A model generated the notes under the pieces. It did not search any database and had not been told where the DNA came from. It saw only the letters and a list, made by a program, of their open reading frames with translations. The translations under genes and the position numbers were made by a program. A stretch of 64,000 bases of DNA from Novosphingobium cyanobacteriorum (GTDB lineage: Bacteria; Pseudomonadota; Alphaproteobacteria; Sphingomonadales; Sphingomonadaceae). The stretch covers positions 1-64,000 of the forward strand of contig NZ_JAROCY010000006.1 of NCBI RefSeq assembly GCF_029436685.1. Reading direction: 5' to 3'. Positions 31,439-40,060 of the stretch are shown here, one piece after another. The number at the start of each line of letters is the position of its first letter. The first letter of the stretch is position 1.

Positions 31439-32063
31439 GCAGCCCGCTCACGCTCCTGGCCCCGCGGTCAACGCCGGACAGCCCGTCGAACACCGCGTCG
31501 ATGATCCGCGCCAGCTTGTCCTCGCTCAGCCGCTCCATCGCCATGGTCATGGTGGAAAGCGCGCAATAGGGCGCGACCATCTGGTTCACGAGGCTCAGCG
31601 CCTCGTCCACTTCCAGCCCGGCGAAAAAGCCTTCGGCCATGGCCTCGCCGATGATCTCGCACAGGTAATGGTCGGCCAGGTCAACATAGCTGCGCACCTG
31701 CTCGAAGTATTCCTCGCCCAGTTCCATGTAGGTCTGGTGCGCAACCGGATCAGCCCGCCACGCATCGCGGATCAGCACAAAGCGGCGCGCGAAGAATTCG
31801 TACATCTTGCGGCGCGGCGGCAGGTCGCTGGCCAGCACCGCTTCCATCACCGCCACCTTGGGCCGGAACCAGTATTCCGCCATCGCCTCCAGCAGCGCAT
31901 CCTTGCCCTCGAAATAGCGGTAGAGGTTGGCGGACGACATGCCGGCGCGGCTGGCCAGATCCTGCATGGTCAGCGCGTGCGCGCCGCGCTCCTCGATCAT
32001 GGCGCAGGCGATCTCCACCAGCCGTTCCTGACCTGCCTCGATATCGTTACGCGGACGTGCCAT
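31428..32063 (-). CDS. TetR-family transcriptional regulator
   Basis: A 211-residue TetR regulator. The N-terminal HTH is 'ALTMQDLASRAGMSSANLYR' with 'YFEGKDALLEAM'; the remaining helical domain should bind an unknown ligand. It is divergent from the 5'-nucleotidase lipoprotein gene with only 40 bases between the starts, so it may control that gene and itself. Confidence 0.92.
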   Translation of the reverse strand: MARPRNDIEAGQERLVEIACAMIEERGAHALTMQDLASRAGMSSANLYRYFEGKDALLEAMAEYWFRPKVAVMEAVLASDLPPRRKMYEFFARRFVLIRDAWRADPVAHQTYMELGEEYFEQVRSYVDLADHYLCEIIGEAMAEGFFAGLEVDEALSLVNQMVAPYCALSTMTMAMERLSEDKLARIIDAVFDGLSGVDRGARSVSGLRAA

Positions 32064-32103
32064 GATCGCTCTCGTGCTGGGGTTCGCTGAAATTAGGCGG
32101 GAT

Positions 32104-33819
32104 ATGTTCAGGATTCAATCTGCCACGGTGCTTGCGGTGGGCCTTGCCCTTTCCGCCTGCGCCACGCTGCCGCAACAGTCCGCACCGGTCGAGGTGGGCA
32201 TCGCCGCCTTCAACGATTTCCACGGCAGTCTTGAACCGCCCAGACAGGCGGTCCTTGCGCCTGATGGCGCGGGTGGATCGGTGGCGGTCCCCGCAGGCGG
32301 CGCGGCATGGCTCGCCACGGCGCTGGATTCGATCCGCGCCCGCCATCCCCATCACCTGACGGTTTCAGCGGGAGACCTGACCGGAGCCTCGCAGCTTGCC
32401 TCGTCGCTGTTCCTTGACGAGCCGACCGTGGGCGTGATGAACCGCCTCGGGCTCGATTTCAACGCCGTGGGCAACCACGAGTTCGACCGTGGCGCGGCAG
32501 AGCTCACCCGCCTGCACAAGGGCGGTTGCCAGCAACTGACCCGCCGGAAGCCGTGCCTGTTGGAAAGTTTCCCCGGGGAAACATTTGCCCTGCTCGCCGC
32601 CAGCACCGTGGATGCGCGGGGCCGCACGCTGTTTCCGGCCAGCGGCATCCGCCGCTTCGGCAAAGGCCGCGCGCAGGTGAGCGTCGGGGTAATCGGCCTG
32701 ACCCTGAAAGGCACGCCCGACCTTGTCGACCGCGCAGGCATCGCCGGGCTGACCTTCCGGGACGAGGCCGAGACGATCAACGCCGAAGTGCCCCGCCTGA
32801 AGGCGCAAGGCGCTGACGCCATCGTCGTGCTGATCCACCAGGGCGGGCGGCAGGCCGGCAACACGCCCGATCCCGATGGCTGCGCGGGCTTTGCCGGAGA
32901 GATCCGCCCGATCCTTGACCGGCTCGATCCGCGCGTGGACCTTGTCGTTTCGGGCCATACCCACGCCGCCTATGTCTGCGATGGGCCCGGGCCGCTGCTG
33001 ACCAGCGCGGGTCTCTATGGCACGATGGTGACCGACATCGTCCTTGCAATAGACCCGCGCACGCGCAAGGTCGTGCGCCGCAGCGCGCGCAACGTGATCG
33101 TGCAGTCGGTGCCGTTCACTTCGGCCAAGGGCGCCGTGCCGCTGACGCAGGACGTGCCGCAGTTCGCGCCCGATCCCGCGATTGCCGCCTATGTCGGCCG
33201 CTATGTGGATGCCGCAAGGGCTGAAGCCAGCCGCCCGGTGGGCCGCCTGTCCGGCCCGGCCACGCGCGGAGATGGGTCCGACGGCGGCACGCTGGGCAAC
33301 CTCGTCGCCGATTCGCAGCTTGCCGCCACGCACGATGCGGGGGCGCAGATCGCCTTCATGAACCCCTTCGGCCTGCGCGCGGCACTGGTGCCGGCGGCGG
33401 ACGGGCGGGTCTCGTTCGGCGATCTCTATGCCGTGCAGCCCTTTGGCAACAACGTGGTGACCGAAACGCTGACCGGCGCGGAGATAAAGGCGGCGCTGGA
33501 ACAGGGCCTTGACGACAAGGGCCCGGAGCAGGTCCTCAGCGCCTCCACTGGCTTTTCCTGGACCTTCGACCGCAGCCGCCCCGCAGGCGACCGCATCGTC
33601 GCCATGGCACTGAACGGGCGCCCCATCGATCCCGCCGCAACCTATCGCATCACGATCAACGGCTTCCTTGCGCTGGGTGGTGATGGCTTCACCGTGTTCG
33701 CCGGGAAGCCCGGCGCGACGACCGGCCCCACCGACATCGACGCCTTCGAACGCTGGATCGCCGCCACCCCCATCCGCGACGTTCCGCAGGAAAGGCGCGC
33801 CGCCTCACTCATCCCCTAG
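32104..33819 (+). CDS. 5'-nucleotidase/metallophosphatase lipoprotein
   Basis: A 571-residue exported enzyme of the bifunctional UDP-sugar hydrolase/5'-nucleotidase family. The signal peptide ends in the lipobox 'ALSAC'. The metallophosphatase domain has 'FNDFHGSLEP', 'VSAGDLTG', 'AVGNHEFDRG' and 'VSGHTHAAYVC'; the C-terminal substrate domain begins near residue 370 and contains 'FMNPFGLRA' and 'GGDGFTVF'. It probably salvages nucleotides or sugar nucleotides at the envelope. Confidence 0.93.
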   Translation: MFRIQSATVLAVGLALSACATLPQQSAPVEVGIAAFNDFHGSLEPPRQAVLAPDGAGGSVAVPAGGAAWLATALDSIRARHPHHLTVSAGDLTGASQLASSLFLDEPTVGVMNRLGLDFNAVGNHEFDRGAAELTRLHKGGCQQLTRRKPCLLESFPGETFALLAASTVDARGRTLFPASGIRRFGKGRAQVSVGVIGLTLKGTPDLVDRAGIAGLTFRDEAETINAEVPRLKAQGADAIVVLIHQGGRQAGNTPDPDGCAGFAGEIRPILDRLDPRVDLVVSGHTHAAYVCDGPGPLLTSAGLYGTMVTDIVLAIDPRTRKVVRRSARNVIVQSVPFTSAKGAVPLTQDVPQFAPDPAIAAYVGRYVDAARAEASRPVGRLSGPATRGDGSDGGTLGNLVADSQLAATHDAGAQIAFMNPFGLRAALVPAADGRVSFGDLYAVQPFGNNVVTETLTGAEIKAALEQGLDDKGPEQVLSASTGFSWTFDRSRPAGDRIVAMALNGRPIDPAATYRITINGFLALGGDGFTVFAGKPGATTGPTDIDAFERWIAATPIRDVPQERRAASLIP

Positions 33820-33855
33820 GGGAACCGCCACCCCCTTCATGCCGTTGCCCAAGGC

Positions 33856-34647
33856 ATGGAAAACGCTGCCGAAATTGTCCGCCCCGCGCGTCGCTGGCCC
33901 GCCGTAGTGTGGATCGTCCGCCACGGCCAGAGCGCGGGCAACGTGGCGCGTGACCACGCCACTGAACTGGGCCTGCCGCGCATCGCGCTGACCCATCGCG
34001 ATGTCGACGTGCCGCTGTCCGATCTCGGGCGCGATCAGGCGCGGGCGCTGGGCCACTGGTTCTCACAGAACGCCGAGGAAGCGCGGCCCAACGTGATCCT
34101 CGCCTCCCCCTATGTCCGCGCCGTGGAAACCGCGCGACTGTTTCGCGAGGCAGGCGGTTGCGACCGGCACGAACCGATCTGCATCGACGAGCGCCTGCGC
34201 GAAAAGGAGTTCGGCATCCTCGACGGGCTGACCACTGCGGGCATTCACGAACTGCAGCCGGAACAGGCCGCATTCCGCCGGTTGCTCGGCAAGTTCTACC
34301 ACCGCCCGCCCGGCGGCGAATCGTGGTGCGACGTGATCTTCCGGCTGCGCGCGCTGATGGACACGGTCTCGCTCCACCATGCCGGGCACCGCGTGATGAT
34401 CGTGGCGCATCAGGTCGTGGTGCTGTGCCTGCGCTACATCATCGAAGGGCTGGACGAAGCACAGGTGCTGGCCATCGATGCCGAGGGCGATGTCGCCAAC
34501 TGCGGCCTCACCGAATACCGTTTTGAACCTGATGCGGGCAACGACGGCGGGCTGGTGCTGGCGCGCTACAACGTGACCGCGCCCCTGGTGGCGGAGGACA
34601 CCGCCGTCACTTCCGAGCCGGATGCCATGGTCGCGGCCCGTGGTTAG
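33856..34647 (+). CDS. Histidine phosphatase family protein
   Basis: A 263-residue phosphoglycerate-mutase-like phosphatase. The catalytic 'IVRHGQSAGN' is at residues 20-29, a second Arg lies in 'ASPYVRAVETARLF', the Glu in 'REKEFGILDG' and the second His in 'MIVAHQVVV'. Substrate unknown. Its last 26 bases overlap nnrD, which suggests coupled translation. Confidence 0.88.
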   Translation: MENAAEIVRPARRWPAVVWIVRHGQSAGNVARDHATELGLPRIALTHRDVDVPLSDLGRDQARALGHWFSQNAEEARPNVILASPYVRAVETARLFREAGGCDRHEPICIDERLREKEFGILDGLTTAGIHELQPEQAAFRRLLGKFYHRPPGGESWCDVIFRLRALMDTVSLHHAGHRVMIVAHQVVVLCLRYIIEGLDEAQVLAIDAEGDVANCGLTEYRFEPDAGNDGGLVLARYNVTAPLVAEDTAVTSEPDAMVAARG

Positions 34648-35533
34648 CAGGCACAAGGATGAGGCGCAGCCGCTCGACAGCGATTGGCTGCGCGCCCATC
34701 CCCTGCCTCAGCCGGACAACGGCGCAGACAAGAACGCGCGCGGTCGCGTGCTCGCGATAGGGGGCTGTCGCACGGTGCCCGGCGGATTGCTGCTGACCGC
34801 CGAAGGCGCGCTGCGCGCCGGCGCGGGCAAGGTCCAGCTCGCCACGATTGCCGACGCCACGCTGGCCCTGGGCGTGGCGATGCCCGAAGCGGCCATCCAT
34901 GCCCTGCCCACCGGGCGGGATGGCGAACTGGGCGAATGCCGGGAGGCGCTGAAACCGTTGCTGGAAAGGGCCGATGCCATCATCGCCGGGCCGGCCATGG
35001 GCTGCCGGGAAGCGGCGGGGCGTCTGCTGCCCGCGCTGGGCGATGCGACGGATGGCGCAACGCTGGTGATCGACGCCGCCGCGCTGATGGCGCTGCCCCA
35101 TGTGCGCAGCACGATGCCGCCACGCCGCCAGCCCCCGATCCTGACGCCCCACATCGGCGAGATGGCCGCGCTGCTGAAATGTGACGCGGCAGCGATCGAG
35201 GCTGACCGGCCCGCTGCGGTGCGCCTTGCCGCCCGGCGCTTTCGCGCCATTTGCGTGCTCAAGGGCCCGACCAGCCTCGTCGCCGCGCCCGATGGCAGCA
35301 TGTTTGCCTATGCAGGTGGCGGCGTGGGCCTTGCCACCGGCGGATCGGGGGATGTGCTGGCGGGCATAGTCGCAGGGCTTGCCGCTCGAGGCACGCCACC
35401 GCTGGAAGCTGCACTGTGGGCTGTGTGGCTGCATGGTGAGGCCGGGCGTCGCTGTTCGGAGCAGATGGGGCCGCTGGGCTTCCTCGCCCGTGAACTGCTG
35501 GCCCATGTTCCGGGCCTGATGCGCGCGCTCTGA
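34622..35533 (+). CDS. nnrD: ADP/ATP-dependent NAD(P)HX dehydratase
   Basis: A 303-residue ribokinase-fold enzyme that repairs hydrated NAD(P)H. 'RGRVLAIGGC', 'TPHIGEMAALL', 'VLKGPTSLVAAPDG' and the signature 'ATGGSGDVLAGIVAGL' are seen. Bacteria often fuse it to the epimerase NnrE; here the dehydratase stands alone and no epimerase is in the window. Confidence 0.9.
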   Translation: MPWSRPVVSRHKDEAQPLDSDWLRAHPLPQPDNGADKNARGRVLAIGGCRTVPGGLLLTAEGALRAGAGKVQLATIADATLALGVAMPEAAIHALPTGRDGELGECREALKPLLERADAIIAGPAMGCREAAGRLLPALGDATDGATLVIDAAALMALPHVRSTMPPRRQPPILTPHIGEMAALLKCDAAAIEADRPAAVRLAARRFRAICVLKGPTSLVAAPDGSMFAYAGGGVGLATGGSGDVLAGIVAGLAARGTPPLEAALWAVWLHGEAGRRCSEQMGPLGFLARELLAHVPGLMRAL

Positions 35534-35652
35534 CCGTGACGGTCAGGTGAACTGCCTCATCGGGCCATTTGCCGTTCGGTAACGGCTTTTGGGCCAAATC
35601 GCATGGTGCCCCCCTTGTCTGAGGGGCCTAGCAGTGCGATATTCGGTTGATC

Positions 35653-36042
35653 ATGCAACTTGAGTCCGTCCCACCTGCCTTCGCGGCATTTCCCATGCCC
35701 GGCGTCCGCGCCGGAGAGGACGACGATGGGCGCGGCCCTGGCGGCGGTGATCTGATTGGCATTGCAACCCGCACCCGCGCCCGGCCCAAGAAGCCGAGCA
35801 TGTTCAAGGTACTGATGCTGAACGACGATTACACCCCGATGGAATTCGTGGTGATGGTGCTCAAGCGCTTCTTCCACATGGACCTGGAACAGGCCACGCG
35901 GGTGATGCTGCATGTCCACCAGAAGGGCGTCGGCGTCTGCGGGATTTTCCCCTACGAAATTGCCGAAACCAAGGTGAACCAGGTGATGGACTTCGCCCGG
36001 CAGAACCAGCACCCCTTGCAGTGTACGCTGGAAAAGGCCTGA
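35653..36042 (+). CDS. clpS: ClpS, N-end rule adaptor of ClpAP
   Basis: A 129-residue adaptor that delivers N-degron substrates to ClpA. A disordered N-terminus (to about residue 45) is followed by the core '[19 protein letters not shown]', '[18 protein letters not shown]' and '[15 protein letters not shown]', including the N-degron-binding Asn-Asp-Asp region. ATG 35653 or 35647. clpA, often adjacent in proteobacteria, is not here. Confidence 0.94.
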   Translation: MQLESVPPAFAAFPMPGVRAGEDDDGRGPGGGDLIGIATRTRARPKKPSMFKVLMLNDDYTPMEFVVMVLKRFFHMDLEQATRVMLHVHQKGVGVCGIFPYEIAETKVNQVMDFARQNQHPLQCTLEKA

Positions 36043-36073
36043 TTGCCGCCGGGCTAGGTCTATCCTCTGCGGG

Positions 36074-36532
36074 TCAGCGGATCTTCTGCTCCACCATTTC
36101 CCGCGCCACCGCGCGCAACAGCGCAGCCAGCCACGCCATCGCCAATGACCGGGCATTGCGCGAATGCGCGCCCGCCGCGCTTGGCAGAACCACCTGCGCC
36201 ACATAGCCGCCATCGGCCAGGCGGCCACCGGTGAAGGTCGCCTTTTCCGGAAGCAGGGCCAAAGCCGCGCTTTCATAGGCGCCCGAATCCGCCAGCAAGC
36301 CGACATGCAGCAGATCGTCGTCCGCACTCTCGGCGGCAGACTCTTCATCGGCTGATGCCGGCGCCAGACCCCGCCCGAGCAGGACGGGCAGAACCTTTTC
36401 GAATCCCTCATATTGCTGGTCATGCGTCATTGCTTCGCAGGCGTCGGCCAACGCCTGCAATTCTTGAGGTCCGGCCCGGCAATGCAAGGCAAGCGCCTCG
36501 CGCCGGTCCGCCCTCGTGCGAACCCGATCCAT
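36074..36532 (-). CDS. Hypothetical protein
   Basis: A 152-residue Ala-rich protein without signal peptide or membrane segment. The codon pattern fits the neighbours and it is followed by nothing on its strand. No family recognised. It is convergent with clpS, 31 bases away. Confidence 0.6.
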   Translation of the reverse strand: MDRVRTRADRREALALHCRAGPQELQALADACEAMTHDQQYEGFEKVLPVLLGRGLAPASADEESAAESADDDLLHVGLLADSGAYESAALALLPEKATFTGGRLADGGYVAQVVLPSAAGAHSRNARSLAMAWLAALLRAVAREMVEQKIR

Positions 36533-36656
36533 TCCTCGATTTCTCCGAAGTTATTCCTGGATTTTTTGTCTTGGGGGGATTTCCAGCCGGAACCGGACAC
36601 CGTTTTCGGCGTTCCTTCGACTTCTCCGGCCTGTCCGCCTGATAAGGGACTAATAT

Positions 36657-36688
36657 CTCTCGTTTATTGTGGCAATAACTTTAGAGAG
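36657..36688. promoter_or_regulatory. AT-rich imperfect palindrome upstream of lptF
   Basis: CTCTCGTTTATTG, then TGG, then CAATAACTTTAGAGAG: the arms share CAATAA and GAGAG with a four-base bulge. It is the only AT-rich patch in the 276 bases between the hypothetical gene and lptF, and is probably part of a promoter or operator for one of them. Confidence 0.3.
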
Positions 36689-36808
36689 CACTTCGTCCTG
36701 TAGGTGCCGCCTGATTCCTTCCTTTTTCGCCTTTCGCGTACCGACGAACCCGGCTAGTCCGGCAGTCCCTGAGCAGCCCGTCAACCAGAGCGCCCGCGAA
36801 GCCACTCC

Positions 36809-38059
36809 GTGAAATTCCTCACCGCAACCGACAAATACATCGCCCGGCTCGTGATCGTGCCGATGCTGTCGGTGTTCGTGATCGCGGCATCGCTGCTCGT
36901 GCTCGACAAGATGCTGAAGCTGTTCGATTTCGTCGCCACGCAGGGCGGCCCGGTCAGCGTCGTCTTTAAGATGCTGGCCAATCTGCTGCCCGAATATGCC
37001 AGCCTCGCCATCCCGCTCGGCCTGATGCTCGGCATCCTCTTTGCTTTCCGCAAGCTCGCCACCTCGTCGGAACTCGACGTGATGCGCGCCGTGGGGTTGA
37101 GCTACACGCGGCTGCTGCGCGTGCCCTATCTCTTTGCCATCGCGCTGGCGCTGCTCAACCTCGCGATCGTCAGCTATATCCAGCCGCTTTCGCGCTATTA
37201 CTATGAACAGCTGCAGTTCCAGCTGCGTTCGGGTGCGCTTGGTGCCTCGATCAAGGTGGGAGAATTCAACTCGCTGCAGGATCGCACCGCGCTGCGCGTG
37301 GATTCCAGCCGCGACGAAGGGCGTGACCTGCAGGGAATCTTCGCCCGCATCGCCACCGCGAAAGGCCAGGTCATGGTCATTTCCGCGCGCGAGGGGCAGT
37401 TCTTCGCCAACAAGGAAAACCCCGATACGGTGATCCTGCGGCTGACCGACGGACAGATCGTTCAGGATGGCCCCGGCATCGTCAGCCCGCGCGTGCTGTC
37501 CTTCGCCAGCCATGACCTGCCGATCGACCTGCCGAAGATCGAACAGTTCCGCCAGCGGGGGGACAAGGACCGGGAATACTTCCTGCCCGAACTGCTGCAG
37601 ATCGGCTGGAGCGACAAGTCGACCGAGGCAGCCCGCGCGCAGTCACGCGCCAACCTCAACTATCGTCTGGTCGAAGTGGCCATGATGTTCCTGCTGCCGC
37701 TGCTGGCGGTCGCGCTGGCGGTGCCGCCCAAGCGGTCATCCTCCGCGCTCGGCGTGTTCCTGTCGATCGTGATGGTCGTCGCCTATCACAAGGTGAATGA
37801 ATACGGGCAGGACGTGGCCAGCCTTGGCCGCATCGATCCCACGCTGGCGCTATGGGGGCCCTTCGTCGCCTTCGCCGTGCTGATCGTGTGGATGTACTGG
37901 CGGCTTGCCTATGTGCCCGGCGGCCAGCCGATCGGCGCGCTGGAAACCGGCTTTGCCAAGCTGACGAGCCGCCTGCGCAAGCTCTTCGCCTCGCGCGCTG
38001 ACAGGCAGAAGGCGCAGGAAACCCTTGCCGCGCAGGAGGAAGCCGCCCGTGCAGCTTGA
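36809..38059 (+). CDS. lptF: LptF, LPS export permease
   Basis: A 416-residue inner-membrane permease of the LptB2FG complex that extracts LPS. GTG start at 36809. Membrane segments cluster at about 12-115 and 285-375, on either side of a periplasmic beta-jellyroll domain ('VGEFNSLQDRTALRVDSSRD'). The charged tail ('DRQKAQETLAAQEEAARAA') overlaps lptG by 11 bases. Confidence 0.92.
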   Translation: MKFLTATDKYIARLVIVPMLSVFVIAASLLVLDKMLKLFDFVATQGGPVSVVFKMLANLLPEYASLAIPLGLMLGILFAFRKLATSSELDVMRAVGLSYTRLLRVPYLFAIALALLNLAIVSYIQPLSRYYYEQLQFQLRSGALGASIKVGEFNSLQDRTALRVDSSRDEGRDLQGIFARIATAKGQVMVISAREGQFFANKENPDTVILRLTDGQIVQDGPGIVSPRVLSFASHDLPIDLPKIEQFRQRGDKDREYFLPELLQIGWSDKSTEAARAQSRANLNYRLVEVAMMFLLPLLAVALAVPPKRSSSALGVFLSIVMVVAYHKVNEYGQDVASLGRIDPTLALWGPFVAFAVLIVWMYWRLAYVPGGQPIGALETGFAKLTSRLRKLFASRADRQKAQETLAAQEEAARAA

Positions 38060-39149
38060 ATTCTTCCCATCGCGCACGATCACGCTCTACATCGCCAAGA
38101 CCTTTGCCGTGCGCATCGTGGCCGTGCTGCTCATGCTGGTGCTGGTCCTGCAGATGCTCGACCTGCTCAGCGAATCGGGCCGGATCCTTGCTGCGCCCGG
38201 CAACGGACAGGGCGAGCTGATGACCTACATCTCGCTGCGCATGCCGCAGCTGGTCAGCCGGTTCCTGCCCTATTCGGTGCTGCTCGCCACGATCATCACG
38301 CTGATAACGCTGAACCAGAACAGCGAGGTCATCGCGATGAAGGCCGCCGGCCTTTCCGCGCACCAGATCCTTGCCCCGCTGTTCCTTGTCGCGGCCTTCG
38401 CCTCGGTCTTCGCCTTCGGCTTCAACGAGCGCGTCGTCACCCGCTCCACCGCAACGTTGAAGGCCTGGCAGGATGCCGACTATGGCGCGATTCCCAAGGA
38501 CAGCGACGTAAAATCCAACGTCTGGCTGCAGGACGGGCCGAACATCCTCTTCGCCCGCTCGATCGAAGGGCGCGGGTCGCAGACGCGGATGCAGGACGTC
38601 AGCTGGTATCGCCGCGATCCCACCGGCATGGTCACCGAGATTGTCCGCGCGCCTTCGGCCGCCTTCGCCAATCCCGGCTGGCGGTTTGACCAGCCGCTGT
38701 CTTTCGACGTGCAGAGCGCGCGCCGTACCGCGCTGCCCGGCCCCAAGGTCTATGCCCTGAACGTTGAGCCGGCGCAGATCATCATCCGCAAGGCCAATCC
38801 CGATGGCGAATCGCTGATGATGCTCACTGGCTCCATCACGGCGATCCGCGATGCCGGCTATCGCACCAGCGAACTTGACGGAAAGTGGTGGCACAAGATC
38901 TCAGGGCCGCTTTCGGCCGTGCTGATGCCGCTGCTTGGCGCAGTGGCGGCCTTCGGCCTTGCGCGGTCGGGCAAGCTGTTCGTGCGCGCGGTGATCGGCA
39001 TGGCGCTGGGTTTCGCCTATTTCGTGGTGGACAATGCCGCGCTCGCCATGGGCAACTTCGGCGGCTACCCGCCGATGCTCGCCGCCTGGGCGCCGTTCCT
39101 GCTGTTCCTGCTGATCGGCGAGATGGTGCTGATCCGCACCGAGGAATAG
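38049..39149 (+). CDS. lptG: LptG, LPS export permease
   Basis: A 366-residue partner of LptF. GTG 38049, preceded by AGGAGGAAG, fits better than ATG 38025. Membrane segments lie at about 12-110 and 270-360 with a periplasmic domain between ('SNVWLQDGPNILFARSIEGR'). It ends seven bases before a glycosyltransferase gene, so LPS export and glycan genes may share a transcript. Confidence 0.92.
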   Translation: MQLEFFPSRTITLYIAKTFAVRIVAVLLMLVLVLQMLDLLSESGRILAAPGNGQGELMTYISLRMPQLVSRFLPYSVLLATIITLITLNQNSEVIAMKAAGLSAHQILAPLFLVAAFASVFAFGFNERVVTRSTATLKAWQDADYGAIPKDSDVKSNVWLQDGPNILFARSIEGRGSQTRMQDVSWYRRDPTGMVTEIVRAPSAAFANPGWRFDQPLSFDVQSARRTALPGPKVYALNVEPAQIIIRKANPDGESLMMLTGSITAIRDAGYRTSELDGKWWHKISGPLSAVLMPLLGAVAAFGLARSGKLFVRAVIGMALGFAYFVVDNAALAMGNFGGYPPMLAAWAPFLLFLLIGEMVLIRTEE

Positions 39150-39156
39150 CGCCCGG

Positions 39157-40056
39157 GTGCGCAGTCCACGCGTCTCGGTCGTCTGCATCTTCTACCAGGC
39201 CGAACGCTTCCTGGCCGAGGCCGTCGACAGCGTTCTGGCGCAGGACTTTGCCGATTGGGAACTGCTGCTGGTGGACGATGGCTCCACCGACGGCGGCACG
39301 GCCCTCGCCCAGGGCTACGTCACGCGCCACCCCGGCCGCATCCGCTATCTCGATCACCCCGGCCACGCCAACCGCGGCATGAGCGCCACGCGCAACCGCG
39401 GCATTGCCGAGGCGCAGGGCGAATATCTCGCCTTCATTGATGCAGACGATGTCTGGCGCGCCGCCAAGCTGGCCGAACAGGTTGCGCTGCTGGATGCCGA
39501 TCCCGCCGCTGCCATGGTCTGCGGCAACCTGGAATACTGGCGCAGCTGGGACGGTGGGCGCGATGCGGTGGTGCGCATCGGCCCGCCCCGCCACGGCCCG
39601 CTCGGCTCGGCACCCTTGCGCTCCTCGCCGCCCGATACCCTGCTCGATTGCTATCCGCTGGGCATGATGCCCGCCGTCTCGGTCGATGCGCTGGTGCGCC
39701 GTTCGGTGGCCGAAGCGGTCGGCCGGTTCGAGGAGCAGTTCACCGCGCTCTATGAGGACCAGGCCTTCTTCGCCAAGGTCATGGCCAGCCACCCGGTGAT
39801 CTTCGCCGATCGCAGCTGGCTGCGCTATCGCCAGCACGGCGGCAACACCGTTTCCACCGCCCATGCCGATGGCAGCTACCGCGCCAGCCGTGCCGCCTTC
39901 CTCGTCTGGCTGGAAAGCTGGATTGCCCCCCGCAACCTGCCCGGCAAGGCGCGCCTGCAGCGCGCCATCGCGCGCGAACAATGGAAGCTCTCCCACCCCC
40001 TTGCCGCCAAGGTGCTCAACCGCATCCAACGCCGCTTCCCGCGCCTGATGCGTTGA
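39157..40056 (+). CDS. Family 2 glycosyltransferase
   Basis: A 299-residue GT2 enzyme starting with GTG. 'RVSVVCIFYQAERFLAEAVD', 'LLLVDDGSTDGGT' and the DxD-type 'LAFIDADDVW' define the GT-A domain; 'YEDQAFFAKV' is the likely catalytic-base region. No membrane segment. It should add a sugar to an envelope polysaccharide or LPS; specificity unknown. Confidence 0.92.
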   Translation: MRSPRVSVVCIFYQAERFLAEAVDSVLAQDFADWELLLVDDGSTDGGTALAQGYVTRHPGRIRYLDHPGHANRGMSATRNRGIAEAQGEYLAFIDADDVWRAAKLAEQVALLDADPAAAMVCGNLEYWRSWDGGRDAVVRIGPPRHGPLGSAPLRSSPPDTLLDCYPLGMMPAVSVDALVRRSVAEAVGRFEEQFTALYEDQAFFAKVMASHPVIFADRSWLRYRQHGGNTVSTAHADGSYRASRAAFLVWLESWIAPRNLPGKARLQRAIAREQWKLSHPLAAKVLNRIQRRFPRLMR

Positions 40057-40060
40057 GCGG

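Noticed and set aside
33814..33825. TCCCCTAGGGGA palindrome at the end of the 5'-nucleotidase gene
   Set aside because: Too short and GC-rich to separate from chance; no T-tract follows.
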